From: Streptomyces chattanoogensis
Lineage (GTDB): Bacteria > Actinomycetota > Actinomycetes > Streptomycetales > Streptomycetaceae
Length of the DNA stretch: 64,000 nucleotides
Direction of reading: 5' to 3'
Assembly: GCF_001294335.1 (NCBI RefSeq)
Contig: NZ_LGKG01000024.1
Span: forward strand, 1 to 64,000
The position numbers and the translations under genes were made by a program. A model generated the notes under the pieces. It was not told where the DNA came from. It searched no databases and saw only the letters and a list, made by a program, of their open reading frames with translations. Position 1 is the first letter of the stretch. Every line of letters begins with the position of its first letter. Positions 15,292 to 24,033 of this stretch are shown in pieces.

Positions 15292-16128
15292 TTGCCGCCG
15301 AGACGAGCCGGAAGCGGACGCAGCCAGGAGCCGCGCCAACGGTTCGCCGAAGAGCTCCGGTTGCTGCGCAGACAGCGAGGCGAAACCCTGCGGCAGCTCG
15401 GCGACGCGCTGGGCTGGGACTGGTCGCTTTTCGGCAAGATGGAGAACAGCCGGACGATCGGCAGCCCGGAGGTCGCCGAGGCCTTGGACCAGCACTACGG
15501 GACTCCGGGCATGCTGTTAGCGCTCTGGGAGCTGGCAGCAGGGGATCCCACACAATTCAAGGAGCAGTACCGGCGCTACATGACGCTGGAGGCCAAGGCG
15601 GTGAGTCTGTGGCACTACTCGGTGAGTGCGCCACCGGGTCTGCTCCAGACGGACGGGTACGCACTTGAGGCGCTCGCGGCGGGCGGGAGCAGCGGCCAAG
15701 AACTACACCAGCAGGTGGAAGCGCGTATAGGGCGACGGAAGCTGCTGGAAGGGGACGATGCGCCAGCGTTCCGGGTCGTCCTTTCCGAGGCAGTTCTGCG
15801 CACGCAGCTGCGCGACACACAGGCGTGGCAGCAGCAGCTGGAGTACCTGGCTGAGATGTCGGAGCGCCCGAACATCACCCTCCACGTACTGCCATTCAGC
15901 GCCGGACCTCATGGCCTGATGAACACTGCTGTGATGTTCCTGCGGCTACCGGACAGCCGTACCGTGGCCTACACCGAGAACGACGTACGCGGTGAACTCA
16001 TTGAGGAGACAAGCAGGGTTGAGCGTTTGCAGCGCACTTATGATGCCGTGCGCGACCTGACGTTGACCCCGGGCGAGTCGCGGAAGTTCATCATCCGGAT
16101 GTTGGAGGAAGTGCCGTGCGAGCCATAG
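15292..16128 (+). CDS. XRE-family regulator with DUF5753 (WhiJ-like), TTA codon
   Basis: DNA-binding regulator of 278 residues starting at TTG 15292 after a strong GGAGGAGGG. The N-terminal helix-turn-helix is FAEELRLLRRQRGETLRQLGDALGWDWSLFGKMENSR. The rest is DUF5753 (SAPPGLLQTDGYALEAL, RIGRRKLLEG, NITLHVLPFSAGPHGLMN, VRGELIEE). Family members such as WhiJ control development and antibiotic production in Streptomyces and are paired with small DUF397 proteins. The DUF397 gene follows and overlaps by 13 bases. Codon 76 is TTA (15517-15519), which in Streptomyces needs the developmental bldA tRNA, so full translation may wait for late growth. Confidence 0.9.
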   Translation: MPPRRAGSGRSQEPRQRFAEELRLLRRQRGETLRQLGDALGWDWSLFGKMENSRTIGSPEVAEALDQHYGTPGMLLALWELAAGDPTQFKEQYRRYMTLEAKAVSLWHYSVSAPPGLLQTDGYALEALAAGGSSGQELHQQVEARIGRRKLLEGDDAPAFRVVLSEAVLRTQLRDTQAWQQQLEYLAEMSERPNITLHVLPFSAGPHGLMNTAVMFLRLPDSRTVAYTENDVRGELIEETSRVERLQRTYDAVRDLTLTPGESRKFIIRMLEEVPCEP

Positions 16129-16328
16129 ACCTGAGCGCCGCCACCTGGCGCAAGAGCAGCTACAGCAACACGGACGGAGGCGAGTGCCTCGAGGTCACCG
16201 ACAACCACCCCACCCTCGTCCCCGTCCGCGACAGCAAGAACCCCACCGGCCCGGCCCTCGTCTTCCCCGCGGCTGCCTGGGCCCCCTTCGTCACCGCCGT
16301 CAAGGACTGGGCGCTGTCCAGCTCCTGA
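16116..16328 (+). CDS. DUF397 protein, partner of the upstream XRE regulator
   Basis: A 70-residue protein from GTG 16116 with the complete DUF397 pattern: ATWRKSSYSNTDGGECLEV, VPVRDSKNPTGPALVFP, AAWAPFVTAVKDW. DUF397 proteins are thought to act on the neighbouring XRE protein, though the mechanism is poorly known. The gene overlaps the XRE gene by 13 bases, so the two are translationally coupled. A terminator hairpin follows at 16350. Confidence 0.93.
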   Translation: MRAIDLSAATWRKSSYSNTDGGECLEVTDNHPTLVPVRDSKNPTGPALVFPAAAWAPFVTAVKDWALSSS

Positions 16329-16349
16329 CACGCCAAGCCCACTGAACCA

Positions 16350-16375
16350 GCCCCCGTTGCTGACGCGACGGGGGC
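16350..16375 (+). terminator. Terminator hairpin after the first XRE/DUF397 pair
   Basis: GCCCCCGT at 16350-16357 pairs with ACGGGGGC at 16368-16375 around a 10-base loop. It lies 22 bases after the DUF397 stop codon. Confidence 0.75.
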
Positions 16376-16489
16376 CGCTGCCTGGTTTCCCGTTCTGTCA
16401 ACCATGATCCCTTGACCCCTGAGTCACCACCTCGGGAGCATCGAGTGCAACGCCGCGACCAGCGGCACGGCAGGGGGGAACCGGTGACC

Positions 16490-16681
16490 ATGAAGGTGAC
16501 CGAGCTGGTCAGTACGTGCGACAAGAAGGATTGCCCGACGCTGTACGCGACGGACCGTGACACCCTCCTCGTGCAGGGTGAGGCCCCGACCAACCACGGC
16601 TTACGGATTCCCGCTCACGAAACCCTCGTAGAGATCCCGATCGACCTCATCCGGAAGGCCATCCGTGACCAGCTCATCTAA
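16490..16681 (+). CDS. Small protein of an XRE/DUF6879 cluster, TTA codon
   Basis: A 63-residue protein, MKVTELVSTCDKKDCPTLY onward, with CDKKDC as possible metal or redox site. ATG 16490 lies about 10 bases after GGGGGG; GTG 16484 is an alternative. A TTA codon at 16601-16603 again suggests bldA dependence. The DUF6879 gene starts inside its last codons (17-base overlap), and that gene overlaps the next XRE gene, so the three form one coupled unit. No function is known. Confidence 0.7.
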   Translation: MKVTELVSTCDKKDCPTLYATDRDTLLVQGEAPTNHGLRIPAHETLVEIPIDLIRKAIRDQLI

Positions 16682-17189
16682 GACCCTCGGAGATCTCTTC
16701 GACACGTTCGAGCGAGAGGCATTCCGGCTGGAAACCCTGGATGACTACAGCAATTCCGTGAATGTCGACGCCTATCGGACGTTCCTGTCCGGGGCACCGC
16801 AGCCGCAGGACTACAACTCCCGGTGGGTGGCAGAGCTTCGGTCGCATACGAGTCAGGGGAAGCGCATCTATCGCGTACACATCGTGACACGCCCGCTGAC
16901 GGACTATCTCAAGTTCGAACTCGGGTGGGGGTATCAGAAGAACATGTCCGGCGGGGAAGAGTTCTTCATCCTCGACGTCACCGAACAGCCCAACCCGCTG
17001 GCGGACGTCCCCGATTTCTGGCTCTTCGATGCAGAGAGCGCCGCCGTCATGCGCTATGACGATCACGGTGCGTTTCTCGGAGCGGATGTGCTGCCGCCGG
17101 GCCGCGCGACAGGGTTCGTCGCCCACCGGGACAAAGCCCTCGCCCGCGCAGTGCCCTTCACTGACTGGTGGGCCAAGCACGGCGAGTGA
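16665..17189 (+). CDS. DUF6879-type protein
   Basis: A 174-residue protein from GTG 16665, with GGAAGG six bases upstream. Conserved-looking stretches are LGDLFDTFEREAFRLETLDDY, KRIYRVHIVTRPLTDYLKFEL and DFWLFDAESAAVMRYDDHG, which I recognise from a family (DUF6879) found next to XRE/DUF5753 regulators in Streptomyces. The biochemical role is unknown. Its stop codon overlaps the start of the XRE gene by four bases (GTGA). Confidence 0.72.
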   Translation: MTSSSKTLGDLFDTFEREAFRLETLDDYSNSVNVDAYRTFLSGAPQPQDYNSRWVAELRSHTSQGKRIYRVHIVTRPLTDYLKFELGWGYQKNMSGGEEFFILDVTEQPNPLADVPDFWLFDAESAAVMRYDDHGAFLGADVLPPGRATGFVAHRDKALARAVPFTDWWAKHGE

Positions 17190-18016
17190 ACAGAGCACAG
17201 CTCGGGGCCGCGCTGCGGGCACTGCGCTTGGCATCCAAAAAGGAGGCCAAGGCGGTGGCTCGCAGCGCACTCATGTCGCCGTCCAAGCTTTCCAAGATCG
17301 AGAATGCAAAACTGTCGCCAAGCCCAGCCGACGTCGAGCGAATCCTGAGCGCAATCGGCGTATCGGATGAGGTCAAAGCTGAGTACGCGAACGCGGCACG
17401 CGCCGCCGCGACCGAGGTGACCGCCTGGCGACTGCTGCAGCGGGCCGGCCTCCACAAGGGCCAGCAGGCCACCAAGGCTCTCGAGGCGCAGATGACCACG
17501 CTTCGGCTCTTTCAATCCGCCCTGGTCCCAGGGCTGCTCCAGACACCGGAGTACATCAAGGCTGTTCTGCAGCGCCACGACCTGAGCGAAGATTCCCTGG
17601 CGCGGACCATCGCCGGGAGAATTGACCGTCAAGCCGTCCTCTACGACGGCACCAAATCATTGCGCTTCATCATCACGGAACCGGTTCTCCGGTGGCGAAT
17701 CGTATCGCCGCAGATGATGGCCGCTCAGCTCGACCGCATCGTCTCCCTTTCCCGGCTGTCTCACGTGGACATACGAGTTGTCCCTCTCGAAGTGCAGCAA
17801 AACGATGTAGCGAACCACTCTTTTGTTATCCGGGATGATCGCATGGTGACCGTCGAGACGGTTCATGCAGAGGTGACCGTAACCGACCCCCGGGACGTCC
17901 AACTCTACGTTCAAAAGTTCCAGGATTTCGCGATGACAGCCCTGTCCGGCGATGAAATGCGCGACATGATCGAACGCATCCGTGACGGATTCTTGCGGGA
18001 ACAGGAAACACGCTAG
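17186..18016 (+). CDS. XRE-family regulator with DUF5753, second copy
   Basis: Regulator of 276 residues beginning MNRAQLGAALRALRLASKKEAKAVARSALMSPSKLSKIENAK, an XRE helix-turn-helix. DUF5753 follows (QSALVPGLLQTPEYIKAVLQRH, AGRIDRQAVLYDG, HVDIRVVPLEVQQND). It is only distantly similar to the copy at 15292, so a recent duplication is unlikely. Base composition is lower in G/C than in the core genes around it. It is coupled to DUF6879 upstream and followed by a divergent DUF397-like gene at 18097. Confidence 0.9.
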   Translation: MNRAQLGAALRALRLASKKEAKAVARSALMSPSKLSKIENAKLSPSPADVERILSAIGVSDEVKAEYANAARAAATEVTAWRLLQRAGLHKGQQATKALEAQMTTLRLFQSALVPGLLQTPEYIKAVLQRHDLSEDSLARTIAGRIDRQAVLYDGTKSLRFIITEPVLRWRIVSPQMMAAQLDRIVSLSRLSHVDIRVVPLEVQQNDVANHSFVIRDDRMVTVETVHAEVTVTDPRDVQLYVQKFQDFAMTALSGDEMRDMIERIRDGFLREQETR

Positions 18017-18096
18017 GCCGTGCGCTGACCGGTGCCGAAGATATATCCGTGCCGACGGAAGGTCGGCACGCGGCAGACGATCAGGAAGGCACACCG

Positions 18097-18330
18097 ATGC
18101 AGAACGGAACCGACCTGTACGCGCTCAACATCGATGGCGCCGTATTCGCGACAGCATGCGGCGGCAACACCCACCCGGATGGGGAATCCTGCCTCACTCT
18201 CGCGCAAATCGGCCCGGACGCATGGGCAGTTGGCGACAACAAGCGACCGGGTCGGGCGCCCCTCCGGTTCACCACGGCGGAACTGAACGCGGCCGGTCTC
18301 GACCCGGCGCGGTTCGGACTCTCGGCCTGA
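18097..18330 (+). CDS. Divergent DUF397-like small protein
   Basis: A 77-residue protein from ATG 18097 (AGGAAGG seven bases upstream). The opening DLYALNIDGAVF and the later pattern GGNTHPDGESCLTLAQI, AWAVGDNKRPGRAPLRFTTAEL follow the DUF397 layout (small N-terminal strand, glycine loop with Cys, a V-x-D-x-K segment, PLRFT), but the usual WRKSSYS and VRDSK are replaced. It sits where the DUF397 partner of the upstream XRE gene is expected, 80 bases downstream. The DUF397 assignment is inferred from position and pattern. Confidence 0.65.
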   Translation: MQNGTDLYALNIDGAVFATACGGNTHPDGESCLTLAQIGPDAWAVGDNKRPGRAPLRFTTAELNAAGLDPARFGLSA

Positions 18331-18345
18331 TAGCGGCCCGCTGAC

Positions 18346-18387
18346 CCAGCCGGCCCCGGCTCCTTGTCGAGGGCCCGGGCCGGCTGG
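18346..18387 (+). terminator. Terminator hairpin after the second XRE cluster
   Basis: CCAGCCGGCCC at 18346-18356 pairs with GGGCCGGCTGG at 18377-18387, an 11-bp stem with a 20-base loop. It is placed 15 bases after the DUF397-like stop codon. Confidence 0.7.
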
Positions 18388-18422
18388 TCCCACTCACCAC
18401 ATCTGAGCCGAACGGGACGACC

Positions 18423-18953
18423 GTGCACCACCACGCGTATCTCTGGACCGGCCCGAAACAGCGCTTCGACGACGAGGGCCTCCGTCGGCCGCCGCATTCC
18501 GAGCCACCCCCGGTAGCCGGATCAGAAGACGGGGAACGCCACCGACTGCATGAACGCTATCGGGAAGTCGTGACGGAATTCCCGCGTACCAATCTGCCAC
18601 CCATCGAAACCGCGCACTGGCTGATGAAGCCGCGGAGTTCTGTTCTGGGCACATGGGGAGAAGCGCAAGAGGCAGCGGTCTGGCTCGGCGAGCAATTGAC
18701 GGAGTACGCCCCTCGCTTCGACTCGGCAGCTCACCGGGACACAACGCGCCTGAACACACTGGTCCGCTCTGCCACAGAGCGACTCGGGTGGGGTGGTGAT
18801 GTGTCCCTCGGCTTCTACCTCGAACGCCCTGCATTCCTGTCGCTGGCCCTGGTGACGTGCTCCCCCAACCGTTCCGCTCCCGGGCTGCGCCATCCTGCCG
18901 GACAGGGCCCCACCGTCTTCTCCCACCCCCAACGGGGAGGCGCCGGGTCGTAG
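18423..18953 (+). CDS. Conserved hypothetical protein near XRE loci
   Basis: Predicted 176-residue protein from GTG 18423. It opens MHHHAYLWTGPKQRFDDEGLRRPP and contains ETAHWLMKPRSSVLGTWGEAQEAAVWLGEQL and WGGDVSLGFYLERPAFLSLALVTCSPNR. I recall the same pattern in other Streptomyces, but without any assigned function. The last about 25 residues (APGLRHPAGQGPTVF onward) look like poorly constrained read-through. No membrane segment or signal is present. Confidence 0.6.
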   Translation: MHHHAYLWTGPKQRFDDEGLRRPPHSEPPPVAGSEDGERHRLHERYREVVTEFPRTNLPPIETAHWLMKPRSSVLGTWGEAQEAAVWLGEQLTEYAPRFDSAAHRDTTRLNTLVRSATERLGWGGDVSLGFYLERPAFLSLALVTCSPNRSAPGLRHPAGQGPTVFSHPQRGGAGS

Positions 18954-19074
18954 CGGCGGAGCCGTGTAGGCCCGGTGCCGCTGCCGAACAGCCCCGCGCA
19001 GCGGCAACCAACCCGCCGCAGGCGCAACCGTGGGAAAGCCGACCCGTCGGCCCAGGCAAAGCGCAGCGGACCGG

Positions 19075-19953
19075 TCAGGCCCGGGTACCCCCGTCCACCC
19101 GCAGCACGGTCCCGGTGACGTAAGACGACCGGTCGCTCAGAAGCCACGCCGCGGCCTCGGCGACCTCGGCCGGGTCGGCGATGCGGCGCAGCGGCGTCTG
19201 GGCCGTGAGCCGGTCGAGGACGCCGGGGGTGTTCTCCTCCCAGGTGCGGATCATCTCTGTGAGCGTGGCGCCGGGCGCGATGGCGTTGACGCGGATGCCC
19301 TCCGGGCCGTACGTGACGGCGGCCGACTCCGTCAGGCTGTTGAGGGCCCGCTTCAGGGCGCCGTACACGGGGAGTTCGGGGTTGCCCCGCAGGCTGCCGA
19401 TGCTGGAGTTGTTGACGATGGCGCCCGTCCCGGCGGTGGCGCGGATGGCGGCGACCTCGGCGGTCATGGCCAGCCACTGGCCCTTGAGGTTCACCGTATA
19501 GGCGTGGTCGAAGTCGGCCTCCAGGGCCTGGTCCATCGGGCCCGGCGGCACGCTCGTCGCGGCGTTGTTGAAGGCGGCGTCGAGCCGGCCGTACAGGTCC
19601 ACGGTCCGGTCGACGGCGGCCTGGACGCTCGCCGGGTCCGCCAGGTCGCACAGCACGTAGTGCGCGGTGCCGCCCACTGCCCGGATCTCCTCGGTGACCG
19701 CCTGGAGTTGGGCCTCGGTACGGGCCGCGAGCAGCACGCGGGCGCCCTCCCGGGCGAACAGCCGCGCCGCGGCGGCACCGATGCCGCGCCCGGCGCCGGT
19801 GATGAAGACGACCTTCCCGGCCAGCAGTCCGGCGGTGGGGGCGGCTTGGGCGTTGGCCACGGAGGGAGTGGCAGAAGTGGAGGAGGTGGCGGAAGTGGCG
19901 GGAGTGGCGGAAGTGGCGGGAGTGGATATGGCGGTGGTGGGTGCGTTGTCCAT
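19075..19953 (-). CDS. Short-chain dehydrogenase/reductase
   Basis: NAD(P)-dependent oxidoreductase of 292 residues. The cofactor motif GAGRGIG, the structural FNNAA, the catalytic Ser in IVNNSSIGS and the YGALK Tyr-Lys pair are all present, as is the C-terminal VTGTVLRVDGG. The 35 residues before the enzyme fold are a low-complexity stretch (TPATSATPATSATSS), encoded by 9-base repeats at 19868-19926; orthologues normally lack this. ATG 19953 is the first good start, although a shorter protein starting nearer AGLLAGKVV would still fold. The substrate is unknown. Confidence 0.9.
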   Translation of the reverse strand: MDNAPTTAISTPATSATPATSATSSTSATPSVANAQAAPTAGLLAGKVVFITGAGRGIGAAAARLFAREGARVLLAARTEAQLQAVTEEIRAVGGTAHYVLCDLADPASVQAAVDRTVDLYGRLDAAFNNAATSVPPGPMDQALEADFDHAYTVNLKGQWLAMTAEVAAIRATAGTGAIVNNSSIGSLRGNPELPVYGALKRALNSLTESAAVTYGPEGIRVNAIAPGATLTEMIRTWEENTPGVLDRLTAQTPLRRIADPAEVAEAAAWLLSDRSSYVTGTVLRVDGGTRA

Positions 19954-20115
19954 GAGAGGCAGCCTGCACCCGGACGGATCATGCATCCAGGCCCCAGCGG
20001 TACCTGGGAAGGGACGGCGGGCTGATTGGCGGAACATAACGGGCGGTGCCCCGCCGCCCCGGCCCATGGTGGCCGAAGTACGGAGTACGGGACCACCGGC
20101 GTACGGGAGAGCGGC

Positions 20116-20436
20116 ATGCCGAAGTACCTCATCCAGGCGAACTACACCGCCCAGGGCACGAAAGGGCTGCTCAGCGAGGGTGGCAGCGGGCGGCGGGCCG
20201 CCGTGGAGCGGGTCGTCGGCTCCTGTGGCAGCACTCTGGAGTCGATGTACTTCGCCTACGGGGACACCGACCTGTACTGCATCGTCGATTTCCCCGACCA
20301 CCTGTCGATGGCCGCCGTCTCCATGGCGGTGCGCGCCTCCGGGGCCGTGGAGTCGACGGCGACCCCGCTGCTGACCGTCGAGGAGATCGACGCAGCCGCC
20401 AGGCAGGACGTCGCCTTCCGTCCGCCCGGCGGCTGA
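20116..20436 (+). CDS. GYD-domain protein
   Basis: A 106-residue protein with the GYD fold (ferredoxin-like, related to Lrp C-terminal domains): MPKYLIQANYTAQGTKGLL, AVERVVGSCGSTLESMYFAYGDTDLYCIVDFPD, VSMAVRASGAVESTATPLLTVEEID. Proteins of this type are small cytoplasmic oligomers of uncertain role. The start at ATG 20116 has GGGAGAG six bases upstream. It is divergent from the SDR and convergent with ilvD. Confidence 0.85.
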   Translation: MPKYLIQANYTAQGTKGLLSEGGSGRRAAVERVVGSCGSTLESMYFAYGDTDLYCIVDFPDHLSMAAVSMAVRASGAVESTATPLLTVEEIDAAARQDVAFRPPGG

Positions 20437-20473
20437 GCAGGCCGTATCGGCTCTGTGCCAGCTCGGCTTCGTA

Positions 20474-22327
20474 TCAGCCGAGCTTGGTCACGTCCCGGAC
20501 CGCGCCCTTGTCGGCGCTGGTGGCCATGGCCGCGTAGGCGCGCAGGGCCGCCGAGACCTTGCGTTCGCGGTTCTTCGGGGCGTAGACGCCGCCGAGTGCC
20601 TCACGGCGGGCGGCCAGTTCCTCGTCGCTCACGAGGAGTTCGATCGTGCGGTGCGGGATGTCGATGCGGATCCGGTCGCCGTCCTCGACGAGGGCGATGG
20701 TGCCGCCGCCGGCCGCCTCGGGGGAGGCGTGGCCGATGGACAGACCGGACGTGCCGCCGGAGAAGCGGCCGTCGGTGATCAGCGCGCAGGTCTTCCCCAG
20801 GCCCCGGCCCTTGAGGTACGAGGTCGGGTAGAGCATCTCCTGCATGCCGGGGCCGCCCTTGGGGCCCTCGTAGCGGATGACGACCACGTCGCCGTCCTTG
20901 ACCTGCTTGTTCAGGATCTTCTCGACGGCCTGTTCCTGGGACTCGCAGACCACGGCCGGGCCCTCGAAGGTCCAGATCGACTCGTCGACGCCGGCCGTCT
21001 TCACGACGCAGCCGTCGACGGCCAGGTTGCCCTTGAGGACCGCGAGGCCGCCGTCCTTGGAGTAGGCGTGCTCGGCCGAGCGGATGCAGCCCCCCTCGGC
21101 GTCCTCGTCCAGCGCCGCCCAGCGCTCGGACTGGGAGAACGCCTCGGCGGAGCGGACGCAGCCGGGCGCCGCGTGCCACAGTTCCACGGCCTCCGCGGAG
21201 GGCGACCCCCCTCGCACGTCCCAGGTCTTGAGCCAGTCGGCGAGCGACGGGCTGTGGACGGAGTTCACGTCCTCGTTGAGCAGTCCGGCGCGGTGCAGCT
21301 CGCCGAGGAGGGCCGGGATGCCGCCGGCGCGGTGCACGTCCTCCATGTAGTACGTGCGGTCCTTGGCGACGTTGGGCGCGACCTTGGCCAGGCACGGGAC
21401 GCGGCGCGAGACAGCGTCGATGGCCTCCAGGCCGAACGGGACGCCGGCCTCCTGGGCCGCGGCGAGCAGGTGCAGGATCGTGTTGGTCGAGCCGCCCATG
21501 GCGATGTCCAGGGCCATGGCGTTCTCGAACGCTTCGAAGGTGGCGATGTTGCGCGGCAGGACCGACTCGTCGCCGCCGTCGTAGTAGCGCTTGGTGAGCT
21601 CGACGACCGTACGGCCGGCGTTCTCGTACAGCGCCTTGCGGGCCGTGTGCGTGGCCAGCACCGAGCCGTTGCCCGGCAGGGAGAGGCCGATGGCCTCGGT
21701 CAGGCAGTTCATCGAGTTGGCGGTGAACATGCCGGAACAGGAACCGCAGGTCGGGCAGGCGTTCTCCTCGATGCGGAGGATGTCCGCGTCGGAGATCTTG
21801 TCGTTCACCGCGTCCGAGATCGCGTCGACCAGGTCGAGGGTGCGGACCGTGCCGTCGACGAGGGTGGCGCGGCCGGACTCCATCGGGCCGCCGGAGACGA
21901 AGACGGCCGGGATGTTGAGCCGCAGCGCGGCGTTCAGCATGCCCGGGGTGATCTTGTCGCAGTTGGAGATGCAGATCAGCGCGTCGGCGCAGTGCGCCTC
22001 GACCATGTACTCCACGCTGTCCGCGATCAGGTCGCGGGAGGGCAGGGAGTACAGCATGCCGCCGTGGCCCATGGCGATGCCGTCATCGACGGCGATGGTG
22101 TTGAACTCGCGGGGGATGCCGCCGGCCGCCTTGACGGCCTCGCTGACGATCCGGCCGACTGGCTGGAGGTGGGTGTGGCCCGGCACGAACTCGGTGAAGG
22201 AGTTCGCCACGGCGATGATCGGCTTGCGGCCGATGTCCGCGCCCGCTACACCCGAGGCCCGCATAAGGGCGCGGGCGCCCGCCATGTTGCGGCCATGGGT
22301 AACGGTGCGGGACCTCAGCTCGGGCAC
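20474..22327 (-). CDS. ilvD: Dihydroxy-acid dehydratase
   Basis: Iron-sulfur dehydratase of branched-chain amino acid synthesis; it converts 2,3-dihydroxy-isovalerate and 2,3-dihydroxy-3-methylvalerate into the 2-keto acids. It has 617 residues, normal for the family. Cluster-binding cysteines appear in ISNCDK and [11 protein letters not shown], and the active-site region is [22 protein letters not shown]. The start is GTG 22327, with GGGAG eight bases upstream, giving [19 protein letters not shown] as in relatives. It appears monocistronic. No branched-chain leader peptide is seen in the 195 bases upstream. Confidence 0.97.
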   Translation of the reverse strand: MPELRSRTVTHGRNMAGARALMRASGVAGADIGRKPIIAVANSFTEFVPGHTHLQPVGRIVSEAVKAAGGIPREFNTIAVDDGIAMGHGGMLYSLPSRDLIADSVEYMVEAHCADALICISNCDKITPGMLNAALRLNIPAVFVSGGPMESGRATLVDGTVRTLDLVDAISDAVNDKISDADILRIEENACPTCGSCSGMFTANSMNCLTEAIGLSLPGNGSVLATHTARKALYENAGRTVVELTKRYYDGGDESVLPRNIATFEAFENAMALDIAMGGSTNTILHLLAAAQEAGVPFGLEAIDAVSRRVPCLAKVAPNVAKDRTYYMEDVHRAGGIPALLGELHRAGLLNEDVNSVHSPSLADWLKTWDVRGGSPSAEAVELWHAAPGCVRSAEAFSQSERWAALDEDAEGGCIRSAEHAYSKDGGLAVLKGNLAVDGCVVKTAGVDESIWTFEGPAVVCESQEQAVEKILNKQVKDGDVVVIRYEGPKGGPGMQEMLYPTSYLKGRGLGKTCALITDGRFSGGTSGLSIGHASPEAAGGGTIALVEDGDRIRIDIPHRTIELLVSDEELAARREALGGVYAPKNRERKVSAALRAYAAMATSADKGAVRDVTKLG

Positions 22328-22522
22328 GATGGTCACTCCCTCGGGATATGTACGTACGGCAGCCGTGCCGTACATCAGCGCCATACCTCAGCGGCGTCAT
22401 ACAGCAGCTGAGACCGAGATTACGCTCTTGATCCAAGATCTGGACAGCGACTCCGGTATGTGAGACGGCTGACCGGAGTGCGGACAGTGGAGCAGGTGCA
22501 GGACCCCGCGCGTCCCCCGCCC

Positions 22523-23149
22523 CTACGGCTGGGTCAGATAGCGCTGGAGTGTCGGCGCGACCATCGCGATGATCTCCTCGAGGTCCGCGGACGCCATCGG
22601 CTCCATCTTGACGACGTAACGGAGCATCGCGATGCCGATCAGATGGCTCGCGGCCAGCTGGGCGCGGAACTCCGGGTCGGGGACGTGCAGTTCGCCCGCC
22701 ACCCGCTGGAGGAGGCGGCGCTCGACCAGGCCGCGCAGCACGGTGGCCGCGGTGTCGTTGGTCAGGGCCGAGCGCATGATCGCCAGCAGCGGGGGCCGGC
22801 TGACCGGGTTCTCCCAGATGCCGAAAACGAAGCGGGCCATCCGCTCGCCCGCCCCGGCCTCCGCGCCGCCCGCGATGGCGTCCGGCATGGTCAGCGCGGG
22901 GGTGAAGGACAGCTCGATGGCCGCCGCGAAGACCTGCTCCTTGGTGCCGAAGTAGTGGTGCACCAGGGCGGCGTCCACGCCGGCGGCCTTGGCGATACCG
23001 CGGACCGAGGTCTTGTCGTAGCCGCGCTCGGCGAATTCCGTACGGGCCGCGGCGAGGATCCGTTCGCGGGCGCCGGGGCCTTCGGCGGCCTCGGCGCGGG
23101 CCGGGCGGCCCCGGCGGCGGGCGGCGGGCCGGGACGGCTCGCCCGTCAC
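22523..23149 (-). CDS. TetR/AcrR-family regulator
   Basis: Regulator of 208 residues with an N-terminal TetR helix-turn-helix ([51 protein letters not shown]) after a basic ARRRGRPAR tail. The C-terminal ligand domain has the sequence typical of actinobacterial AcrR-like members ([36 protein letters not shown]). It overlaps the isomerase-like gene by four bases (GTGA), so both are probably expressed together. The effector is unknown. Confidence 0.9.
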   Translation of the reverse strand: MTGEPSRPAARRRGRPARAEAAEGPGARERILAAARTEFAERGYDKTSVRGIAKAAGVDAALVHHYFGTKEQVFAAAIELSFTPALTMPDAIAGGAEAGAGERMARFVFGIWENPVSRPPLLAIMRSALTNDTAATVLRGLVERRLLQRVAGELHVPDPEFRAQLAASHLIGIAMLRYVVKMEPMASADLEEIIAMVAPTLQRYLTQP

Positions 23150-23970
23150 GACCCCGGCACCCAGGTCGGCGAGGCCAGATGCAGCCGGGTGAAGGCCAGC
23201 GCCTCGGCGAGGTCGGCCTCGCGTTCGGCGGCGGACATCGCCCGGCGGGTATTGACCTCGACGACGACATGGCCGGCGAAGCCGGTGGCCGCCAGCCGCT
23301 CCAGCACATCGGCGCAGGGCTGGCTGCCGCGCCCCGGCACCAGGTGCTCGTCCTTGGCGGAGCCGTTGCCGTCGGCCAGATGGACATGCGCCAGCCGGTC
23401 GCCCATCCGCGCGACCATCTCCAGCGCGTCATTGCGCGCGGTGGCGGTGTGCGACAGGTCGACGGTGAAGTGGCGGTAGTCGTCGTTGGTGGGGTCCCAG
23501 TCCGGGGCGTACGCCAGCATCTCGCGGTCGCGGTAGCGCCACGGATACATGTTCTCGACGGCGAACTTCACATCGGTCTCGTTCTCCATGCGCCACACCC
23601 CGCGGACGAACTCGCGGGCGTAGTTGCGCTGCCACCGGAAAGGCGGGTGCACCACCACCGTCGAGGCGCCCAGCTTCTCCGCGGCGTTGCGGGCCCGCTG
23701 GAGCTTGACCCAGGGGTCCGTGGACCACACCCGCTGGGTGATCAGCAGACACGGAGCGTGCACGGCCAGCACCGGCACCCCGTGGTAGTCCGACAGCCGG
23801 CGCAGCGCCTCGATGTCCTGGCTGACCGGGTCGGTCCACACCATGACCTCGACGCCGTCGTAGCCCAGCCGCGCGGCGATCTCGAAGGCCGTCGCCGTCG
23901 ACTCCGGATACACCGAGGCCGTGGACAGGGCGACCTTCGCATCGGGGATGCGCACCACTGGCTCTGTCAC
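23146..23970 (-). CDS. Sugar phosphate isomerase/epimerase-like TIM-barrel protein
   Basis: A 274-residue xylose-isomerase-like barrel (AP endonuclease 2 superfamily). Metal-ligand candidates follow the family pattern: [48 protein letters not shown] and VVVEVNTRR, giving Glu, His and Asp residues at barrel strand ends. The start is GTG 23970. The substrate is not predictable; a sugar or inositol derivative is typical. It leads a two-gene unit with the TetR regulator. Confidence 0.85.
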   Translation of the reverse strand: MTEPVVRIPDAKVALSTASVYPESTATAFEIAARLGYDGVEVMVWTDPVSQDIEALRRLSDYHGVPVLAVHAPCLLITQRVWSTDPWVKLQRARNAAEKLGASTVVVHPPFRWQRNYAREFVRGVWRMENETDVKFAVENMYPWRYRDREMLAYAPDWDPTNDDYRHFTVDLSHTATARNDALEMVARMGDRLAHVHLADGNGSAKDEHLVPGRGSQPCADVLERLAATGFAGHVVVEVNTRRAMSAAEREADLAEALAFTRLHLASPTWVPGS

Positions 23971-24033
23971 GAGGGACAGCGTACGGGCCGGGGCTGGGCA
24001 CCGGGCAGGAGGTCCGGGATGCCGCGTTCCGCG

